DNA of 64,000 nt from Streptomyces vinaceus (GTDB taxonomy: Bacteria; Actinomycetota; Actinomycetes; Streptomycetales; Streptomycetaceae): positions 4,454,001 to 4,518,000 of the forward strand of contig NZ_CP023692.1 of NCBI RefSeq assembly GCF_008704935.1. Reading direction: 5' to 3'. Both the position numbers and the translations under genes were made by a program. Within the stretch, counting starts at the first letter, position 1. Every line of letters starts with the position of its first letter. Positions 1 to 12,496 of the stretch are shown one piece after another. The notes under the pieces were generated by a model. The model was not told where the DNA came from. It searched no databases and saw nothing but the letters and a program-made list of their open reading frames with translations.

Positions 1-2177
1 AGTCGATGAAGATCACCTCCGGCCAGGCCCCGCGCGGCCCGACCGAGATGATGGTCGACGCCGACACCGCGAAGAAGCACCACCTGAAGCTCGGCGACGA
101 GCTGCGCACCATCGCCATCACCGGGGACGTCCGCGCGAGGATCAGCGGCATCGCGACCTTCACCGTGACCAACCCGGGCGCCGCGATCGTCTACTTCGAC
201 ACCGCCACCGCGCAGGAGAAACTGCTCGGCGGCCCCGGCCTGTTCACGCACGTCAACGTCACCGCGAAGGACGGGGTCGGCGACGACCGGCTGAAGGCGA
301 ACGTGGCGAAGGCCGTCGGCGCGGACACGTACAAGCTCCAGACCGCCAAGGAGTCCGCGGACGCCAACCGCAAGGACGTCGGCTCCTTCCTCGACGTCAT
401 GAAGTACGTGATGCTCGGCTTCGCCGGGATCGCCTTCCTCGTCGGCATCTTCCTCATCTTCAACACCTTCTCGATGCTGGTCGCCCAGCGCACCCGCGAG
501 ATCGGCCTGATGCGCGCCATCGGCGCCGACAGCGGCCAGATACTCAAGTCCGTGATCGTCGAGGCCTTCCTGCTCGGCCTGGTCGGCTCGGTCCTCGGGG
601 TCGGGGCCGGTGTGGGGCTGGCCGTCGGCCTGATGCAGCTCATGGGCCAGATGGGCATGCACCTGTCCACCGACGACCTGACCGTCGCCTGGACCACCCC
701 GGTCGTCGGCCTGGTGCTCGGCATCGTCGTCACCGTCGTCTCGGCCTTCATCCCGGCCCGCCGGGCCGGCAAGGTCTCCCCGATGGCCGCCCTGCGCGAC
801 GCCGGCACCCCCGGCGACAAGAAGGCCGGCCGGATCCGGGCCGCCGTGGGCCTGGTCCTCACCGGCATCGGCGGCGCGGGCCTCTTCCTCGCCGCGGGCG
901 CCGACAAGGCGTCGGCCGGCTCGCTCTGGCTCTGCCTGGGCGTGCTGTTCACCCTCATCGGCTTCATCGTGATCGGCCCGCTGCTCGCCGGCCTCGTGGT
1001 CCGGCTGCTGTCCGGCATCGTCCTGCGGCCCTTCGGCTCCGTCGGCCGGCTCGCCGAGCGCAACGCGCTGCGCAACCCGCGGCGCACCGGCGCCACCGCC
1101 GCCGCCCTGATGATCGGACTGGCGCTGGTCGCCTGCCTGTCGGTGGTCGGCTCCTCGATGGTGGCCTCCGCCACCGACGAGCTCGACAAGTCGGTCGGCG
1201 CGGACTACATCGTCCAGTCCCAGACGGGCCAGCCGATCATGCCGCAGGCCGAGCAGGCGCTGCGCGCCACCAAGGACCTGGACCACGTCACCGCCTACCG
1301 GGAGGTGGAGGCGAAGATCACCGCTCCCGACGGCTCCGTCAAGGACGACGGCATCAGCGTCACCGACCCGACGTACGCCCAGGACGTCCGGCGCAAGATG
1401 ATCGCCGGCGAGCACGCGGCGGCGTACGGCAAGGACGCCATCTCGGTCGGCTCGCTCTACGCGGACGAGCACCACGTCAAGGTCGGCGACGAGCTGACGG
1501 TCGCCTTCGCCGGCGGCCGGACCACCCGGCTGAAGGTCGCCGCGATCACCTCCGACGAGGGCAACCTCGACAAGGGCGTGAAGTACATCAGCACCGCCAC
1601 CGCCGAGCAGTTCCTTCCGGCCGACCGGATGCCGCGGCCGTTCATGCTGCTGGCCAAGGCCGCCGACGGGAAGGCGGACGCCGCGTACGGCGCCGTCAAG
1701 GGCGCGCTCGCCGAGTACCCCCAGTACGCGGTGCAGAACCAGACCGACTACAAGCAGACCCTCAAGGACCAGGTCGGCCAGCTGCTGAACATGGTCTACG
1801 GGCTCCTCGGCCTCGCGATCATCGTGGCGGTCCTGGGCGTCGTGAACACCCTGGCCCTCTCCGTGGTCGAGCGGACCCGCGAGATCGGCCTGATGCGCGC
1901 CATCGGCCTCTCCCGCCGCCAGCTGCGCCGCATGATCCGCCTGGAGTCGGTGGTCATCGCCCTCTTCGGCGCCCTGCTGGGCCTGGGCCTGGGCATGGGC
2001 TGGGGCGCCACCGCGCAGCAGCTGCTCGCCCTGGAGGGCCTGAAGGTGCTGGAGATCCCCTGGCCGACGATCATCGGCGTCTTCGCCGGGTCGGCCTTCG
2101 TGGGCCTGTTCGCCGCACTGGTCCCGGCCTTCCGGGCAGGGCGGATGAACGTACTGAACGCGATCGCGAGCGAGTAA
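1..2177 (+). CDS. ABC transporter permease, FtsX/MacB type (5' end outside window)
   Basis: Membrane permease of an ABC exporter of the FtsX/MacB class; these usually work with a separate ATPase to move lipids, peptides or lipoproteins, or to drive conformational signalling. The reading frame is open to the left edge (in frame from base 3), so the N-terminus, and probably the partner ATPase gene, lie upstream. Two FtsX domains are visible, each with the signature RTREIGLMRAIG (near residues 163 and 624 of the visible part). Each lies beside hydrophobic segments, with extracytoplasmic MacB-like domains between them. The C-terminus PAFRAGRMNVLNAIASE is typical. A related permease lies at 25866-28418. 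The substrate is unknown. Confidence 0.9.
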   Translation, partial: SMKITSGQAPRGPTEMMVDADTAKKHHLKLGDELRTIAITGDVRARISGIATFTVTNPGAAIVYFDTATAQEKLLGGPGLFTHVNVTAKDGVGDDRLKANVAKAVGADTYKLQTAKESADANRKDVGSFLDVMKYVMLGFAGIAFLVGIFLIFNTFSMLVAQRTREIGLMRAIGADSGQILKSVIVEAFLLGLVGSVLGVGAGVGLAVGLMQLMGQMGMHLSTDDLTVAWTTPVVGLVLGIVVTVVSAFIPARRAGKVSPMAALRDAGTPGDKKAGRIRAAVGLVLTGIGGAGLFLAAGADKASAGSLWLCLGVLFTLIGFIVIGPLLAGLVVRLLSGIVLRPFGSVGRLAERNALRNPRRTGATAAALMIGLALVACLSVVGSSMVASATDELDKSVGADYIVQSQTGQPIMPQAEQALRATKDLDHVTAYREVEAKITAPDGSVKDDGISVTDPTYAQDVRRKMIAGEHAAAYGKDAISVGSLYADEHHVKVGDELTVAFAGGRTTRLKVAAITSDEGNLDKGVKYISTATAEQFLPADRMPRPFMLLAKAADGKADAAYGAVKGALAEYPQYAVQNQTDYKQTLKDQVGQLLNMVYGLLGLAIIVAVLGVVNTLALSVVERTREIGLMRAIGLSRRQLRRMIRLESVVIALFGALLGLGLGMGWGATAQQLLALEGLKVLEIPWPTIIGVFAGSAFVGLFAALVPAFRAGRMNVLNAIASE

Positions 2178-2206
2178 CCGGCTCGGCGTTCGTTCGGGGG
2201 ACCGCC

Positions 2207-2240
2207 GGCCCCGGCCGGCCCTTCGGGGCCGTCCGGGGCC
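2207..2240 (+). terminator. Hairpin terminator after ABC permease
   Basis: Arms 2207-2221 and 2226-2240 pair over 15 positions with one mismatch around a TTCG tetraloop. It lies 30 bases after the permease stop and upstream of mfd. No long T-run follows, as is usual for Streptomyces terminators. Confidence 0.7.
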
Positions 2241-2378
2241 GACGGCCGTGTGCCGGCGCCCGCCGGGGCCGCAATCCCTCGCGCGGGGGACCGGGGCGCG
2301 TCGTAGGGTGGAAGCCCCGGCCCGTGAGACGTGTCGGGTCCTTCGCGTTGCCCCTTCACCGGACGGAAGCCTCCTTTC

Positions 2379-5912
<3,534 letters not shown>

Positions 5913-5917
5913 GACGG

Positions 5918-5951
5918 CCGCGGCCGGGGACCACGCGGTCCCCGGCCGCGG
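5918..5951. terminator. Bidirectional terminator between mfd and lipoprotein gene
   Basis: A perfect 15-bp inverted repeat (5918-5932 and 5937-5951) with loop ACGC sits between two convergent genes and could end transcripts from both sides. Confidence 0.75.
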
Positions 5952-5967
5952 CGCGGGCCGCGAAGGC

Positions 5968-6825
5968 TCAGACCGTCTCGGCCGGTCCGCCGTCGCCCAG
6001 CTTGGACAGGTCCAGGACGTCCGCGCCCTCCGGCAGGGCGGTGTCGACCGGCGTGCCGAAGTCCGAGAAGAGGACCTCCCCGGTGTCGTCCCCCGAGACG
6101 GTGGACTTGAGGACGTACGGGGTGCCCTGGGTGGCGATGTAGTCGGTCTCCGTACCTTCCTTGGCGGCCGTCACGACGGCCAGCGCCTGCTTGCCGTCGA
6201 TGGTCACCGTCTCGCCCTTGCGGGCCAGCGGGTGGGGCCGGCCGCCGCCGTCCGTCAGCTTGTTCAGATCGCACATCTGCTTCAACGCGGCGGCCTTGGC
6301 GTCGGAGACCGGCATCTTCAGCCAGCGGTCGGCGAGCATCGTGACCATCGCCTCCGCCTGCCGCTTGGGGGCGTGCTCCTTCGCGGCCGTGGCCCGCCAG
6401 TAGTCGGCGTCGCCCTTGAAGTGGACGAGGTCGGCGGACTTGATCAGGTCCACCTTGCCCATCGCGTCGTACCGGATCGACCCCTTGCAGCTGCCCTTCT
6501 TGTCGAGGGCGAGGTCGAACTCCACCCGGGTGCCCTCCTCGCGCATCTTCGCGACGACGCGGGCCGATTCGACCTTGCGCATGGCCTCGTGCGACTGGCT
6601 CAGGATCTCGGCGCCCGACAGGTCCGCGATCAGGCCGCCGCCCTTGACCGCCGCCCTGCCCTTCGCGGTCGGCGCCGGCGTGGCCCCGGCCGCGGCCGGC
6701 GCGGCGGCGCGGGCCGCCCGGCCGATGTCCGCGGCCTTGCCCCCGCCGGCCGGCGCGCAGGCCGCCGTCAGTCCGAACAAGGCCGTCGTGGTCAGCACCG
6801 ACACGCCGATGGTCCGGCTTCGCAT
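5968..6825 (-). CDS. Putative lipoprotein, unknown function
   Basis: Exported lipoprotein of 285 residues. The N-terminus has a basic start (MRSRTIG), a hydrophobic stretch and a lipobox-like TAAC at about residues 20-23, followed by a flexible Ala/Pro region to about residue 60. The remaining roughly 200 residues look like the LppX/LprAFG-like lipoprotein fold seen in many actinobacterial proteins, but that assignment is only by style. ATG 6825 was chosen over the longer frame to 7020 because it begins the signal peptide and has a GGGGGGAA ribosome site just upstream. It is divergent from the membrane-protein gene at 7039. No enzymatic motif is visible. Confidence 0.85.
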   Translation of the reverse strand: MRSRTIGVSVLTTTALFGLTAACAPAGGGKAADIGRAARAAAPAAAGATPAPTAKGRAAVKGGGLIADLSGAEILSQSHEAMRKVESARVVAKMREEGTRVEFDLALDKKGSCKGSIRYDAMGKVDLIKSADLVHFKGDADYWRATAAKEHAPKRQAEAMVTMLADRWLKMPVSDAKAAALKQMCDLNKLTDGGGRPHPLARKGETVTIDGKQALAVVTAAKEGTETDYIATQGTPYVLKSTVSGDDTGEVLFSDFGTPVDTALPEGADVLDLSKLGDGGPAETV

Positions 6826-7038
6826 CTGGATTCCCCCCTGGAACAACAACTCGACTGCCGAGGGTAGTCGCCGCCGGTCAGGGGGCGTCCGCGATTTCCG
6901 CACGCCCCGGCCGGCCCGCGCCCGCCGGGAGGTGTGCGGCGACCCTGCAACGGTTGCGCACATCCCCTCACTGACGGCCGGAAACGCTGTATACGCTCTG
7001 ACCCGAAACTTCGTCGACACGGTCCGTCAGGAGCAGCG

Positions 7039-7683
7039 ATGCACGGCCCCGGCCTCCCGCCGCAGCAAGGCCCCCAGCCCAGTACCGGGGGAGTCGTGGC
7101 ACTGCGCGTGCTGTTCGCCCTGCTGCCCGTCCTGAGCTGCGGCTTCCTGGGCTGGGCCACGATGCTGCGGCTCGCGGTCGTCACCCGCAAACCCCGCGAC
7201 TGGTGGCTGCTGGGCCTCAACTGCGTGCTCTCCGTCGGCTGGATCGCGCTGATCGGCGCCGACCCGACGCCCGAGACCGACGGCTGGCAGGGCAATACGG
7301 GCGCCTTCGGCGTCATCATCACCGGCTTCGTGACCTGCGTGTACTTCCTCGTCGCCGATATCCAGCACCACGCGGGCCGCACCGCGGCCCAGGCCGCCGC
7401 CTGGTACCCGGCGCAGCCCGCGCCGTACGTTCCGCAGCAGCCCCAGCGCCCGGCGTACGGGTACCCGCCGGTGCAGCAGCAGACGCCCACGCCCACGCCC
7501 GCGCCCGCGCCGGCCCCCGGACCGGCCAACCCGCCGCGCATCGGGCAGGTCCGCGCCGAGCTCGACGAGCTGAGCGAACTGCTGCGCAAGCAGACGCCGC
7601 ACCCCCACAACCCCCACCCCAACCCTGGCGCCGGCCCGAACCCGAACGCCCCCGGCAACGACGCTGAGGGCCAGGCCCGGTGA
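7039..7683 (+). CDS. Small membrane protein with Pro-rich tail, coupled to kinase
   Basis: 214-residue protein of unknown function. About three hydrophobic segments (residues ~15-40, 50-70, 85-105) are followed by a cytoplasmic tail rich in Pro, Gln and Ala with repeated TPTPAPAP units, then a short charged helix (RAELDELSELLRKQ). ATG 7039 is preceded by AGGAG at a good distance. Its last four bases overlap the GTG of the Ser/Thr kinase gene (gTGA), so the two are translationally coupled. Membrane-tethered partner or substrate of the kinase is an inference from that coupling only. Confidence 0.8.
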   Translation: MHGPGLPPQQGPQPSTGGVVALRVLFALLPVLSCGFLGWATMLRLAVVTRKPRDWWLLGLNCVLSVGWIALIGADPTPETDGWQGNTGAFGVIITGFVTCVYFLVADIQHHAGRTAAQAAAWYPAQPAPYVPQQPQRPAYGYPPVQQQTPTPTPAPAPAPGPANPPRIGQVRAELDELSELLRKQTPHPHNPHPNPGAGPNPNAPGNDAEGQAR

Positions 7684-9197
7684 CGGAGGACGACCGGATC
7701 ATCGGCGAGCGCTACCGCCTGGCCTCCGTCCTGGGACAGGGCGGCATGGGCCAGGTGTGGACGGCGTACGACCAGAGGCTGGACCGCCGCGTCGCCGTCA
7801 AGCTGCTGCGCCCCGACAAGGTGGCCGGCCCCGGCTCCGTCGCGGACGAGCTGCGCCGCCGCTTCGTGCGCGAATGCCGGGTCACGGCGCAGGTGGACCA
7901 CCCGGGTCTGGTCACCGTCCACGACGCGGGCAGCGACGGCGACGAGCTGTTCCTCGTCATGGGCTACGTCGAGGGCACCGACCTCGCCGACCACCTCGCC
8001 CAGCACGATCCGTACCCCTGGCCGTGGGCGGTCGCCGTGGTCGCGCAGCTGTGCGGGGTGCTGTCGGCCGTGCACGCGGTGCCGATCGTGCACCGCGACC
8101 TGAAGCCGCGCAACGTGATGGTCCGGCCGGACGGCACCGTACTGGTCCTCGACCTCGGTGTCGCCTCGGTGATGGACACCGACACCACCCGGCTCACCAG
8201 CACCGGCACCCCGATCGGCAGCCCGGCGTACATGGCGCCCGAGCAGGCGATGGGCGGCGCCGTCGGCCCGTACACCGACCTGTACGCACTCGGCGTGCTG
8301 CTGTACGAACTCCTCAGCGGCAACGTGCCGTTCGCCGGGTCCACCGCGCTCGGCGTCCTGCACCGCCACCTCTACGAGCCGCCCGTCCCGGTGCGCCGGC
8401 TGCGCCCGGAGGTCCCGCACCAGCTGGAGGCGGTCCTGCTGCACCTCCTGGCGAAGGACCCGCAGGACCGGCCGGCCTCCGCGCAGCACGTGTACGAGGC
8501 CCTCGCCCCGCTGCTGCCCAAGCAGGGCACCCCGGCGGGCACGCTCGACCCGACCCGCCCGTTCCTGCGCCCGCACGCCCCCTGGCCGGACCGCGCCGCC
8601 ACCATCCCGCCGCAGCCGACGACGCCGCCCGCGCCCCAGGCGCCGCCCAAGCCGGACATCCCGGCCGCGGTGGACGAGGCCCGCAGCCTGCTGGAGCAGG
8701 GCCGCCTCACCCAGGCCGTGGACATCCTCGGCGGGATCCTCCCGGCCGCGGAGGCCGAGCACGGCGAGCACTCCACCGTGGTCCGCTCCCTGCGCAAGCA
8801 GTACGCGGCCACGCTGATGGACGACGGGCAGTACCGCCGCGCCCTGCCCGAACTGCGCCGCCTCGCCGACGAGTTCCCGGCCGGCGACCCCCAGTCCCTG
8901 CGCTTCCGCTACGACGCGGCCCAGTGCCTGGAGCAGCTGGACGCGCCGGGGGCGGCCCTGGCCGAGTACCGCTCACTGCTCCCGCTGTTCGAGAACCACT
9001 ACGCCAACCCGGACCCGGGGCTCCCGCTGGAGGTCCGGCGCCGGATAGCCCACCTGCTGCTCTCCCTGGGCGACCGGCCGGCCGCGCACGACACCCTGGC
9101 CCGCCTCCTCTTCGACGCGGACCGCGTGCACGGTCCGAACCACCCCTTCTCCACGGAGGTGCGCCGGACCCTGCACTGGCTCAGCCAGGTCCGCTGA
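7680..9197 (+). CDS. Soluble serine/threonine protein kinase with C-terminal helical repeat region
   Basis: Hanks-type kinase, 505 residues. The kinase domain covers about residues 10-270: glycine loop LGQGGMGQVW, ATP-binding Lys near 41 (AVKLL), catalytic HRDLKPRN with Asp near 140, metal site DLG near 158 (replacing the usual DFG) and activation segment GSPAYMAPEQ. A Pro-rich linker (~290-330) leads to about 175 residues resembling tetratricopeptide helices. There is no transmembrane segment or PASTA domain, unlike PknB, so it is probably cytosolic. GTG start overlaps the stop of the membrane-protein gene. It is convergent with the YfhO gene, with only 22 bases between stops. Confidence 0.92.
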   Translation: MTEDDRIIGERYRLASVLGQGGMGQVWTAYDQRLDRRVAVKLLRPDKVAGPGSVADELRRRFVRECRVTAQVDHPGLVTVHDAGSDGDELFLVMGYVEGTDLADHLAQHDPYPWPWAVAVVAQLCGVLSAVHAVPIVHRDLKPRNVMVRPDGTVLVLDLGVASVMDTDTTRLTSTGTPIGSPAYMAPEQAMGGAVGPYTDLYALGVLLYELLSGNVPFAGSTALGVLHRHLYEPPVPVRRLRPEVPHQLEAVLLHLLAKDPQDRPASAQHVYEALAPLLPKQGTPAGTLDPTRPFLRPHAPWPDRAATIPPQPTTPPAPQAPPKPDIPAAVDEARSLLEQGRLTQAVDILGGILPAAEAEHGEHSTVVRSLRKQYAATLMDDGQYRRALPELRRLADEFPAGDPQSLRFRYDAAQCLEQLDAPGAALAEYRSLLPLFENHYANPDPGLPLEVRRRIAHLLLSLGDRPAAHDTLARLLFDADRVHGPNHPFSTEVRRTLHWLSQVR

Positions 9198-9219
9198 GCC
9201 GGGCGGGGTCGGCCGCGCC

Positions 9220-11649
9220 TCAGGCCCCGGCCGGGGCGAGTTCCGCGGTCGCGCCGGCCCGCGGGCCCTGCGGACCGGGTCCGAGCCCGGCCCGCCGCCC
9301 GCGGCGGCGCTCCACCAGCAGCAGCCCGGCCAGGACCAGCAGGGCCGCTCCCGCCGCCGCCGAGCCCGGGACGAGGCCCGGAGGGCGGAACGAGCAGCTG
9401 ATCGTGGTGGTGGCGGGGGTCAGCGGGACGGACACCAGGCCCAGGTAGGGCGTGGCCGGCCGGCCGTTGCAGGTCCAGCCCGCGATCGCCGGGGAGGAGA
9501 GGACCGCCGTCCCCGTGGTGCCCGCCGGGACCGTGGCGCCGACGGTCGAGGAGCCGACCCGCAGCCCCGTCGGCGCCGATGCCCGCAGGGCCGCCACCGC
9601 CGGGTCGAGGCGGGCGCGGTCCAGGCAGGACAGGGCCCAGCGCGGCGGCGCCGAAGCGTCGAAGACCAGCGCCGAGGATGCCCCCCGGGAGGTGCCCAGC
9701 GGCTGGAGGGCCGCCCGGTTGCGCGGCGCGTTGCCGTTCAGGCGGAAGGCGCGGCCGTCCGCGAGGCGGGCCGTCGCGTTGTACTCCGGGGCCCACAGGT
9801 AGGCCTCGGTCCCCGCGCGGCACACCCCGGGCGCGACGGGGTCCTCGTACACCCGCGTGCCCAGCAGCAGCTCCTGGTTGGCGAACGGGGGGCCGTCGAA
9901 GGGGCCGTAGGAGGGGACGGGCCCCGCCGGGCGGATCGTGATCAGCGGCGGGACGTCCCCCGCGCGGCTGACCGTTCCGTCGGGCCGCAGGCGGGCGCCG
10001 ACCGCGAAGAGCGCGTCCGTCACCGGGTTGTCGATGCTCTGCACGTTGCGCCCGCGCGAGGTCCAGCCCGCGCCGAGCGCCACCATCGTCCGCGTGAACA
10101 CGTCCGGGGTGTGGCTGCTGTAGTACGCGCCGCCCTCCCCGCCCAGCAGCAGCGGATCGTTGCCGGTCAGCGCCGGCCGGCTCGGGTCCGTGCGGTACGC
10201 GGGCCAGCCCTCGGCGCCGGCCAGGGCCTCGGAGCGCGCGGTGTGCGCCGTGCCCCAGGAGGGGTAGTCGTCCAGCCCGCCCAGCTTGCCCTTGTGCCCG
10301 AACGCGGCGGTCGCGGCCGCCTGCCCGATCAGTACGAGCGCCAGCACCCCGGCCGCCGGCAGCACCAGCCGGCGGTGGCGCAGGGACCACCAGGCCGCGG
10401 CGGCCGCCGCCAGGCCGCCGCAGAAGAGCGCGAGGCCCCAGGCCGTCGCCAGCGTGCTGGCGCTCGCCGCCACGGCCGCCGCGGCCAGCACCGCGGCCCC
10501 CGCCGCCAGCGCCCGGAGCCCGGGCAGTCCGGCCGCCAGCCCGGTCCACGCGGCGATCACGGCCACCCCGGCCAGCACGAACGTCTGCCGGTACGGGCTG
10601 CCGTTCGGGGTCGCGAAGACGTGCCAGGCCAGATGCGTCGGCGTCCACTGGAAGGAGAGCAGCACCGCCGCCGTCAGCCCCGCCCACCACAGGCGGGTGC
10701 GCAGCGGTACGGCCGTGTGGAACGGCAGGGCCGCGACCAGCAGCAGCGTCCCCGTGCCGACGAAGAGCGCCGGCGAGGAGAAGGAGTACGTCGCGGGCAG
10801 GATCCGCGCGAACAGGTCCGGCCAGGACACCGGGTCGAACTGCCGCGTCCACCCCGGGTACGCCTGCTTCGAGCTCAGGAACAGCGGCACCAGCACCGGC
10901 GCGGACACCGCGACGCCCAGCAGGGTCGTCAGGGCGCCGCGGCAGAGCACCGCCAGCCGCTCCCCGACGCCCTCGCGCGTCAGCACCACCCGTACCAGGA
11001 GCACCAGGGCCGCGCCCAGCGTCGCCATGTAGGCCGTGTAGAAGTTCGCCGTCCAGGACACCGCCACCACCAGGACGGCGAGGGCGGGCCGGCGCCCGCG
11101 CAGCGCCCATTCACCCGTCAGGCACAGGAGCGGGAAGGCGATCAGCCCGTCCAGCCACATCGGGTTGTACGAGGCCTCGATCACCGACCAGCCGCACAGC
11201 GCGTACGAGGCCCCCAGCAGGCCCGCCGCCCACCCCGGCCCGCGGCGCTGCGTGCGCAGCAGCCAGGCCATCGCCGCCGCGGCCGCGGCCGTCTTCACCA
11301 CCGTGACCACGTACACCGCGAGGTCGATGTCCTCGCGCGGGAAGAGGGCGACGAGCACCGCGAAGGGGCTGGAGAGGTAGGTGCCGAAGTCGGGCAGGAA
11401 GCTGGTGCCGAAGCCGGACTGCCAGTTGAACAGCAGCCCGCCCCGGGCCCGCCCGTGCAGCAGGTCCCACAGGTGGGCGTGGAAGGGGACGAACTGGTTG
11501 CCGAGGTCGTTGATGCTGCGGTGGCGGTGTCCGTACGGGAAGACGCGGGCGACCGCGTCCCCGGCGCAGACGGCCACCACCGTGATCAGGGCGGCGAGGG
11601 CCGAGCCGCGCAGGCTCAGGCGGCGCGGCGAGCGGTGCGGTGTCGACAT
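9220..11649 (-). CDS. YfhO-family multipass membrane protein
   Basis: 809-residue membrane protein with a dozen or so hydrophobic segments in the N-terminal two thirds, a large extracytoplasmic domain, and a last membrane helix near the C-terminus (GAALLVLAGLLLVERRR). The conserved opening (HRSINDLGNQFVPFHAHLWDL, then FNWQSGFGTSFLPDFGTYLSSPF) matches YfhO/GtrA-associated GT-C-fold glycosyltransferases that modify wall or lipid-linked polymers in Gram-positives. The substrate here is unknown. ATG 11649 is chosen because the longer frame has no membrane-protein-like start. It is divergent from the lipoprotein at 11842. Confidence 0.85.
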   Translation of the reverse strand: MSTPHRSPRRLSLRGSALAALITVVAVCAGDAVARVFPYGHRHRSINDLGNQFVPFHAHLWDLLHGRARGGLLFNWQSGFGTSFLPDFGTYLSSPFAVLVALFPREDIDLAVYVVTVVKTAAAAAAMAWLLRTQRRGPGWAAGLLGASYALCGWSVIEASYNPMWLDGLIAFPLLCLTGEWALRGRRPALAVLVVAVSWTANFYTAYMATLGAALVLLVRVVLTREGVGERLAVLCRGALTTLLGVAVSAPVLVPLFLSSKQAYPGWTRQFDPVSWPDLFARILPATYSFSSPALFVGTGTLLLVAALPFHTAVPLRTRLWWAGLTAAVLLSFQWTPTHLAWHVFATPNGSPYRQTFVLAGVAVIAAWTGLAAGLPGLRALAAGAAVLAAAAVAASASTLATAWGLALFCGGLAAAAAAWWSLRHRRLVLPAAGVLALVLIGQAAATAAFGHKGKLGGLDDYPSWGTAHTARSEALAGAEGWPAYRTDPSRPALTGNDPLLLGGEGGAYYSSHTPDVFTRTMVALGAGWTSRGRNVQSIDNPVTDALFAVGARLRPDGTVSRAGDVPPLITIRPAGPVPSYGPFDGPPFANQELLLGTRVYEDPVAPGVCRAGTEAYLWAPEYNATARLADGRAFRLNGNAPRNRAALQPLGTSRGASSALVFDASAPPRWALSCLDRARLDPAVAALRASAPTGLRVGSSTVGATVPAGTTGTAVLSSPAIAGWTCNGRPATPYLGLVSVPLTPATTTISCSFRPPGLVPGSAAAGAALLVLAGLLLVERRRGRRAGLGPGPQGPRAGATAELAPAGA

Positions 11650-11841
11650 GGTGGGCCGACTGTGGCACCGCCGGTGGACCGGAGGGTGGCCGCCGAGTGG
11701 CGGTGACATCAACAGACGCGTACCCCAACACCCCGGGAATCGTTGGTCGAACCAGTGGCTCGGACCGCTCAGACTGCATACCATCGATCACCGCACGGAC
11801 CTTGTGCACCGACGCACAATCTCCCGGCCCTGGAGGCTCCT

Positions 11842-12468
11842 TTGCACCGTCGCACTGCGCTCTCCGTCTCCGCCGTCCTGCTCGCGGCGGCCCCCCTGCT
11901 GTCCGCCTGCTCGGGCCAGGCCCGGCCCGGCACCGCGGCCGTCGTCGGCGGCGAACGCATCACCACCTCCGCGCTCCAGGCCCAGGTCAACGACGTCCGC
12001 GCGGCGCAGAACGAGACCGGCTCCACCGCCGCCCAGCTGATCCAGTCCTCGCCCGACCTGGAGCGGGTCAAGCTCAACAAGATGATCCAGACGATCGTGC
12101 TGGAACGGGCCGCCGAGGACGCGGGCGTGAGCGTCAGCGAGAAGGAGGTGCAGGACTTCCGCAAGGCCCAGCTGCAGCAGGCGGGCGGCACCGAGAAGCT
12201 CGCCGCGGCCGCCCTGGAGCAGGCCCAGCTCGCGCCCGGGCAGCTCGACGCCGACGCCCGCTTCAAGCTGCTGCGCGACAAGCTCTTCGAGAGCTACGGC
12301 AGCCAGGACAAGGCCGTCGAGAAGCTGGCTTCCGCCGCGAAGGCCCTGCACATCGAGGTGAACCCGCGCTACGGGGTCTGGGACGCGCGGCAGATCGTGC
12401 TCGGAGACCCGGAGACCCCCTGGATCGTCCAGCGGACCCGGCCCGAGCAGGCCCCCGCCGGAGCCTGA
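11842..12468 (+). CDS. SurA N-terminal domain lipoprotein (putative periplasmic-type chaperone)
   Basis: 208-residue predicted lipoprotein. Signal sequence with lipobox LSAC at about residues 18-21, then AAVVGGERITTSALQAQVN, which is the characteristic SurA/PrsA N-terminal helix pattern. The parvulin isomerase domain is absent, so a chaperone or assembly role at the membrane is more likely than prolyl isomerisation. TTG 11842 is preceded by GGAGG with a 5-base gap. The upstream ATG at 11743 would add 33 residues ahead of the signal peptide. It is followed 28 bases later by the MazG gene, suggesting co-transcription. Confidence 0.88.
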   Translation: MHRRTALSVSAVLLAAAPLLSACSGQARPGTAAVVGGERITTSALQAQVNDVRAAQNETGSTAAQLIQSSPDLERVKLNKMIQTIVLERAAEDAGVSVSEKEVQDFRKAQLQQAGGTEKLAAAALEQAQLAPGQLDADARFKLLRDKLFESYGSQDKAVEKLASAAKALHIEVNPRYGVWDARQIVLGDPETPWIVQRTRPEQAPAGA

Positions 12469-12496
12469 GCCGCCCGTCCGGAGGTAGGTTCGGAGG

